7,460 nt of DNA from Moraxellaceae bacterium (GTDB lineage: Bacteria; Pseudomonadota; Gammaproteobacteria; Pseudomonadales; Ketobacteraceae): contig NVVG01000279.1 in assembly GCA_002402125.1 (NCBI GenBank), positions 1-7,460 on the forward strand, given 5' to 3'. Made by a program: the position numbers and the translations under genes. Positions 5,400 to 7,460 of this stretch are shown here, piece after piece. A model generated the notes under the pieces. That model saw only the letters and a program-made list of their open reading frames with translations. It searched no databases and was not told the DNA's origin. Position 1 is the stretch's first letter; each line of letters begins with the position of its first letter.

Positions 5400-5429
5400 T
5401 TGCATTTAGACAACAAAATTGCATATATT
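5400..5429 (+). promoter_or_regulatory. Candidate promoter upstream of the CRP site
   Basis: TTGCAT (5400-5405) and TATATT (5424-5429) are 18 bp apart. If used, transcription would start near 5436 inside the CRP site, so CRP would repress it. A CRP-activated promoter further downstream is the alternative: a site centred at 5438.5 would place a class II start near 5480. Neither is strong enough to choose between. Confidence 0.3.
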
Positions 5430-5430
5430 G

Positions 5431-5446
5431 TGTGACCAAGTTCACA
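5431..5446. promoter_or_regulatory. Consensus CRP/Vfr-type binding site
   Basis: TGTGA (5431-5435), six bases, then TCACA (5442-5446) matches both half-sites of the CRP consensus exactly, with the correct 6-bp spacing. AT-rich flanks favour DNA bending. It lies 134 bp upstream of the ATG at 5581 in the only regulatory region for that gene. It suggests cAMP-dependent control. Confidence 0.7.
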
Positions 5447-5479
5447 AAATAATAAAAATTAGTTCATTACTTAACCACA

Positions 5480-5512
5480 TTAAATCAGGACTAAATCAGC
5501 ACTAAACGCTAG
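5480..5512 (+). repeat. Three 11-bp direct repeats in the leader of the PLP enzyme gene
   Basis: TTAAATCAGGA, CTAAATCAGCA and CTAAACGCTAG follow each other without gaps. The first two agree at 9 of 11 positions, and the third shares mainly the TAAA core. A period of 11 bp places the boxes on one face of the helix, as in binding sites for OmpR/PhoB-type response regulators. The function is inferred. Confidence 0.4.
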
Positions 5513-5580
5513 ACAAAAATGGTATGCGCAAACTAACAAGATAAATGCGCTACCTAAATGTATAAAGGGAAATATGCACT

Positions 5581-7460
5581 ATGAGTAATCAGTCACGCCG
5601 TTTTGATGTAATCGACACTATCGACCAAGTAATAACTGCCGCCAAAGACGAAGGGATTGTACAACTTAGCACTGAAGATCAATCCTTTGATGGCAGCCAT
5701 ATCCAACTACAAGGGCAACAGGTAATCAATTTTGGCTCTTGCAGCTATCTCGGACTTGAATTACACCCCGCTTTAAAAGAAGGCGTCATCGATGCGGTAA
5801 CGCGCTTTGGCTCACAATATTCATCATCACGCGCCTATATATCCACTGGACAATATGACGAATTAGAATCACTGCTCTCCACCTTATTTGGTGGCCACGC
5901 CCTAGTCACAGCCACCACCACCCTTGGACACATTTCAAGCTTGCCGGTCATCATCGGAAGTAACGACGCCGTTATTCTTGATCAACAGGTGCATGCCAGC
6001 GTACAGACTGCGGCACAACTCCTGAAACCAACAGGCATCACCGTTGAATTAATCAAACACAACGACTTGGATTCCCTACGCAAAAAAATTGAAAAACTAA
6101 AAAGCAGTCATCGTCGTATTTGGTATTTAGCAGATGGCGTTTACTCTATGTTTGGTGATTATGCTCCTTTGCCTGAACTAGAAGCGATGTTGGAAGAGTA
6201 TGACCAACTACATCTCTATGTTGATGATGCTCATGGTATGAGTTGGACCGGAGTAAACGGAAAGGGTTATGCATTAAGTCAAATAAAGCTACACCCAAAA
6301 ATGATCTTAACAACATCACTCAACAAAGCCTTTGCTTCTGCTGGTGGTGTACTGGTATTCCCCAATGCCGAATGGAAAAGGCGAGTTCGAACCTGTGGAG
6401 GCCCATTGATATTTTCCGGCCCAATACAACCGCCCATGTTAGGAGCCGCTATTGCTAGCGCTAAAATACACCTCAGCGAAGAGATCATCCCCTTACAACA
6501 ACGCCTACAACAAAATGTAGAACTGATGAACCGAAAAATGAATGCCGCAGGTTTACCCTTATTGGCAGAAAATGAAGCGCCGATCTTTTTTGTTGCAGGA
6601 GGCTTGCCGAGGGTCTGTTACAACATCATTAACCGCCTGTTAAAAGAAGGCCACTACGTAAATGCCGGTTGCTTCCCCGCCGTACCGATGAAAAGAGGTG
6701 GAATACGCTTTACCACCACCACACACCATAGCGAACAAGATATTACTGAACTGGTTGACGCCTTCGCACATCACTACCCCTTAGCGCTTGATGAAGAAGG
6801 TAGCTCTTTGGAAGAAGTCTATAAAGAATTCAAACTTACCGACAAACGACCCGAAAAGCCCCGCCTGGTATTCAGAAATCCAGCCAAGGAAAATGTTAAC
6901 GGCCTACAGATTCAGTATAGCCAGACTATTCGCGAGCTATCTCATCATCAGTGGGACGCATGCTTTTCCCAACAGGGAAACTTTGACTGGGAAGGCCTAC
7001 GCTACCTAGAAGATACTTTTTCAGAAAACCCAGAGAAAGAAAGCAACTGGAAGTTTCATTACCTAGTTATCAAAGATAACGCTGATGAAATCGTGTTAGC
7101 TACCTTTCTAACCGAAGCCCTGGTCAAAGATGATATGTTTTCTGAAGCCTCTGTGTCGGTCCAAGTAGAGGAACGACGCGAAAAAGACCCCTATTATCTG
7201 ACCTCTCACGCTTTGATGATGGGATCCCTGGCCACAGAGGGAAACCACCTATTTCTTAATCGACAACATCCGCAATGGAAAAATGCGGTATTACAACTCA
7301 CAAAGAAAATGCGCGAGCTACAAGAGAAATCTGGTGCAAACTCCATGTTGTTACGCGACTTTGTTAAGGGAGCGGATGAAGAGTTAAAGACCTTACTGCT
7401 CAGCGAAGGTTATGTTGAGATGGATATGCTGGACAACAACGTTGTGCGCAATCTAGATTG
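5581..7460 (+). CDS. Alpha-oxoamine-synthase-like PLP enzyme fused to a GNAT/FemAB-like domain, 3' end outside the window
   Basis: The frame stays open from ATG at 5581 to the window end, giving at least 626 residues. AAGGGA at 5565-5570 supports the start, and the nearby ATG at 5574 stops after four codons. Residues about 30-400 form a fold-type-I PLP enzyme of the alpha-oxoamine synthase group (relatives of BioF, Kbl, serine palmitoyltransferase and CqsA). Visible motifs are N-F-G-S-C-S-Y-L-G-L (50-59), S-S-S-R (81-84), D-G-V-Y-S-M-F-G (185-192), V-D-D-A-H-G (214-219) and T-S-L-N-K-A-F-A (245-252), with K249 as the PLP lysine. These enzymes condense an amino acid with an acyl thioester, losing CO2. 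After a linker, residues about 440-626 resemble an acyl-CoA N-acyltransferase fold (W-K-F-H-Y-L-V-I, then L-R-D-F near the end). A two-step lipid or signal synthesis is suggested; the substrate is unknown. Length excludes plain BioF (~385 residues). Confidence 0.88.
   Translation, partial: MSNQSRRFDVIDTIDQVITAAKDEGIVQLSTEDQSFDGSHIQLQGQQVINFGSCSYLGLELHPALKEGVIDAVTRFGSQYSSSRAYISTGQYDELESLLSTLFGGHALVTATTTLGHISSLPVIIGSNDAVILDQQVHASVQTAAQLLKPTGITVELIKHNDLDSLRKKIEKLKSSHRRIWYLADGVYSMFGDYAPLPELEAMLEEYDQLHLYVDDAHGMSWTGVNGKGYALSQIKLHPKMILTTSLNKAFASAGGVLVFPNAEWKRRVRTCGGPLIFSGPIQPPMLGAAIASAKIHLSEEIIPLQQRLQQNVELMNRKMNAAGLPLLAENEAPIFFVAGGLPRVCYNIINRLLKEGHYVNAGCFPAVPMKRGGIRFTTTTHHSEQDITELVDAFAHHYPLALDEEGSSLEEVYKEFKLTDKRPEKPRLVFRNPAKENVNGLQIQYSQTIRELSHHQWDACFSQQGNFDWEGLRYLEDTFSENPEKESNWKFHYLVIKDNADEIVLATFLTEALVKDDMFSEASVSVQVEERREKDPYYLTSHALMMGSLATEGNHLFLNRQHPQWKNAVLQLTKKMRELQEKSGANSMLLRDFVKGADEELKTLLLSEGYVEMDMLDNNVVRNLD

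Larger units (their letters stand above)
5046..5580. other. 535-bp region without a convincing gene, upstream of the PLP enzyme gene
   Basis: No reading frame here has a ribosome binding site and a protein-like composition; the 61-codon frame at 5201-5386 looks random. The left part (5056-5142) holds an inverted-repeat element. The middle (5150-5360) is C- and A-rich with nothing recognised. The right part (5360-5580) is AT-rich and carries regulatory signals: a hairpin, a CRP-type site and 11-bp repeats. It most likely serves as a long regulatory region for the gene at 5581. Confidence 0.6.

Noticed and set aside
6243..7009. Short frames on both strands inside the PLP enzyme fusion gene
   Set aside because: The long frame at 5581-7460 has all the motifs of a real protein; these are out-of-frame shadows.

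Overview
The window looks like chromosomal DNA from a gammaproteobacterium of moderate GC content, possibly a marine one. The reasons are the protein families (COG1033-type RND exporter with a LolA-like partner, YafN/YafO toxin-antitoxin pair, alpha-oxoamine synthase fused to an acyltransferase-like domain) and a consensus CRP site. No species can be named from the sequence alone. All convincing genes lie on the + strand.

Layout. (1) 1-2350: the 3' part of an RND-superfamily (MMPL-like) exporter overlaps by 8 bp a gene for a secreted LolA-like protein, and a strong intrinsic terminator follows. This is probably an envelope lipid or lipoprotein handling pair. (2) 2470-3903: a self-contained two-gene unit with its own promoter, an operator-like palindrome and four 7-bp tandem repeats next to the start codon. 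It encodes a helix-turn-helix protein and a DNA-polymerase-beta-fold nucleotidyltransferase 2 bp apart, which resembles an AbiE/MenAT-like toxin-antitoxin or defence pair. (3) 3904-4174: a second, about 90% identical copy of the last ~153 coding bases of the LolA-like gene plus its terminator and downstream flank. The nucleotidyltransferase unit is therefore bracketed by ~272-bp direct repeats (2198-2469 and 3904-4174). (4) 4175-5045: a yafN-like antitoxin and yafO-like toxin pair. Upstream are a 24-bp palindrome over a promoter and four GTAC boxes exactly 12 bp apart. The toxin's C-terminal third does not look like YafO and starts around a run of eight G, so it may be inactive. (5) 5046-5580: a 535-bp region without a convincing gene. 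It holds a small inverted-repeat element, a perfect TGTGA-N6-TCACA CRP/Vfr-type site and 11-bp direct repeats. (6) 5581 to the window end: an open reading frame of at least 626 codons with no stop in the window. It is an alpha-oxoamine-synthase-like PLP enzyme fused to a GNAT/FemAB-like domain, preceded by a good ribosome binding site.

How the parts may fit together (inference): the exporter and LolA-like protein on one side and the PLP acyl-condensing enzyme on the other could belong to one lipid or secondary-metabolite locus into which two toxin-antitoxin-like modules have been inserted. The duplicated gene end with its terminator is the clearest scar of such an event. The best candidate for an under-described system is the helix-turn-helix/nucleotidyltransferase module with its heptamer repeats and repeat-flanked boundaries.
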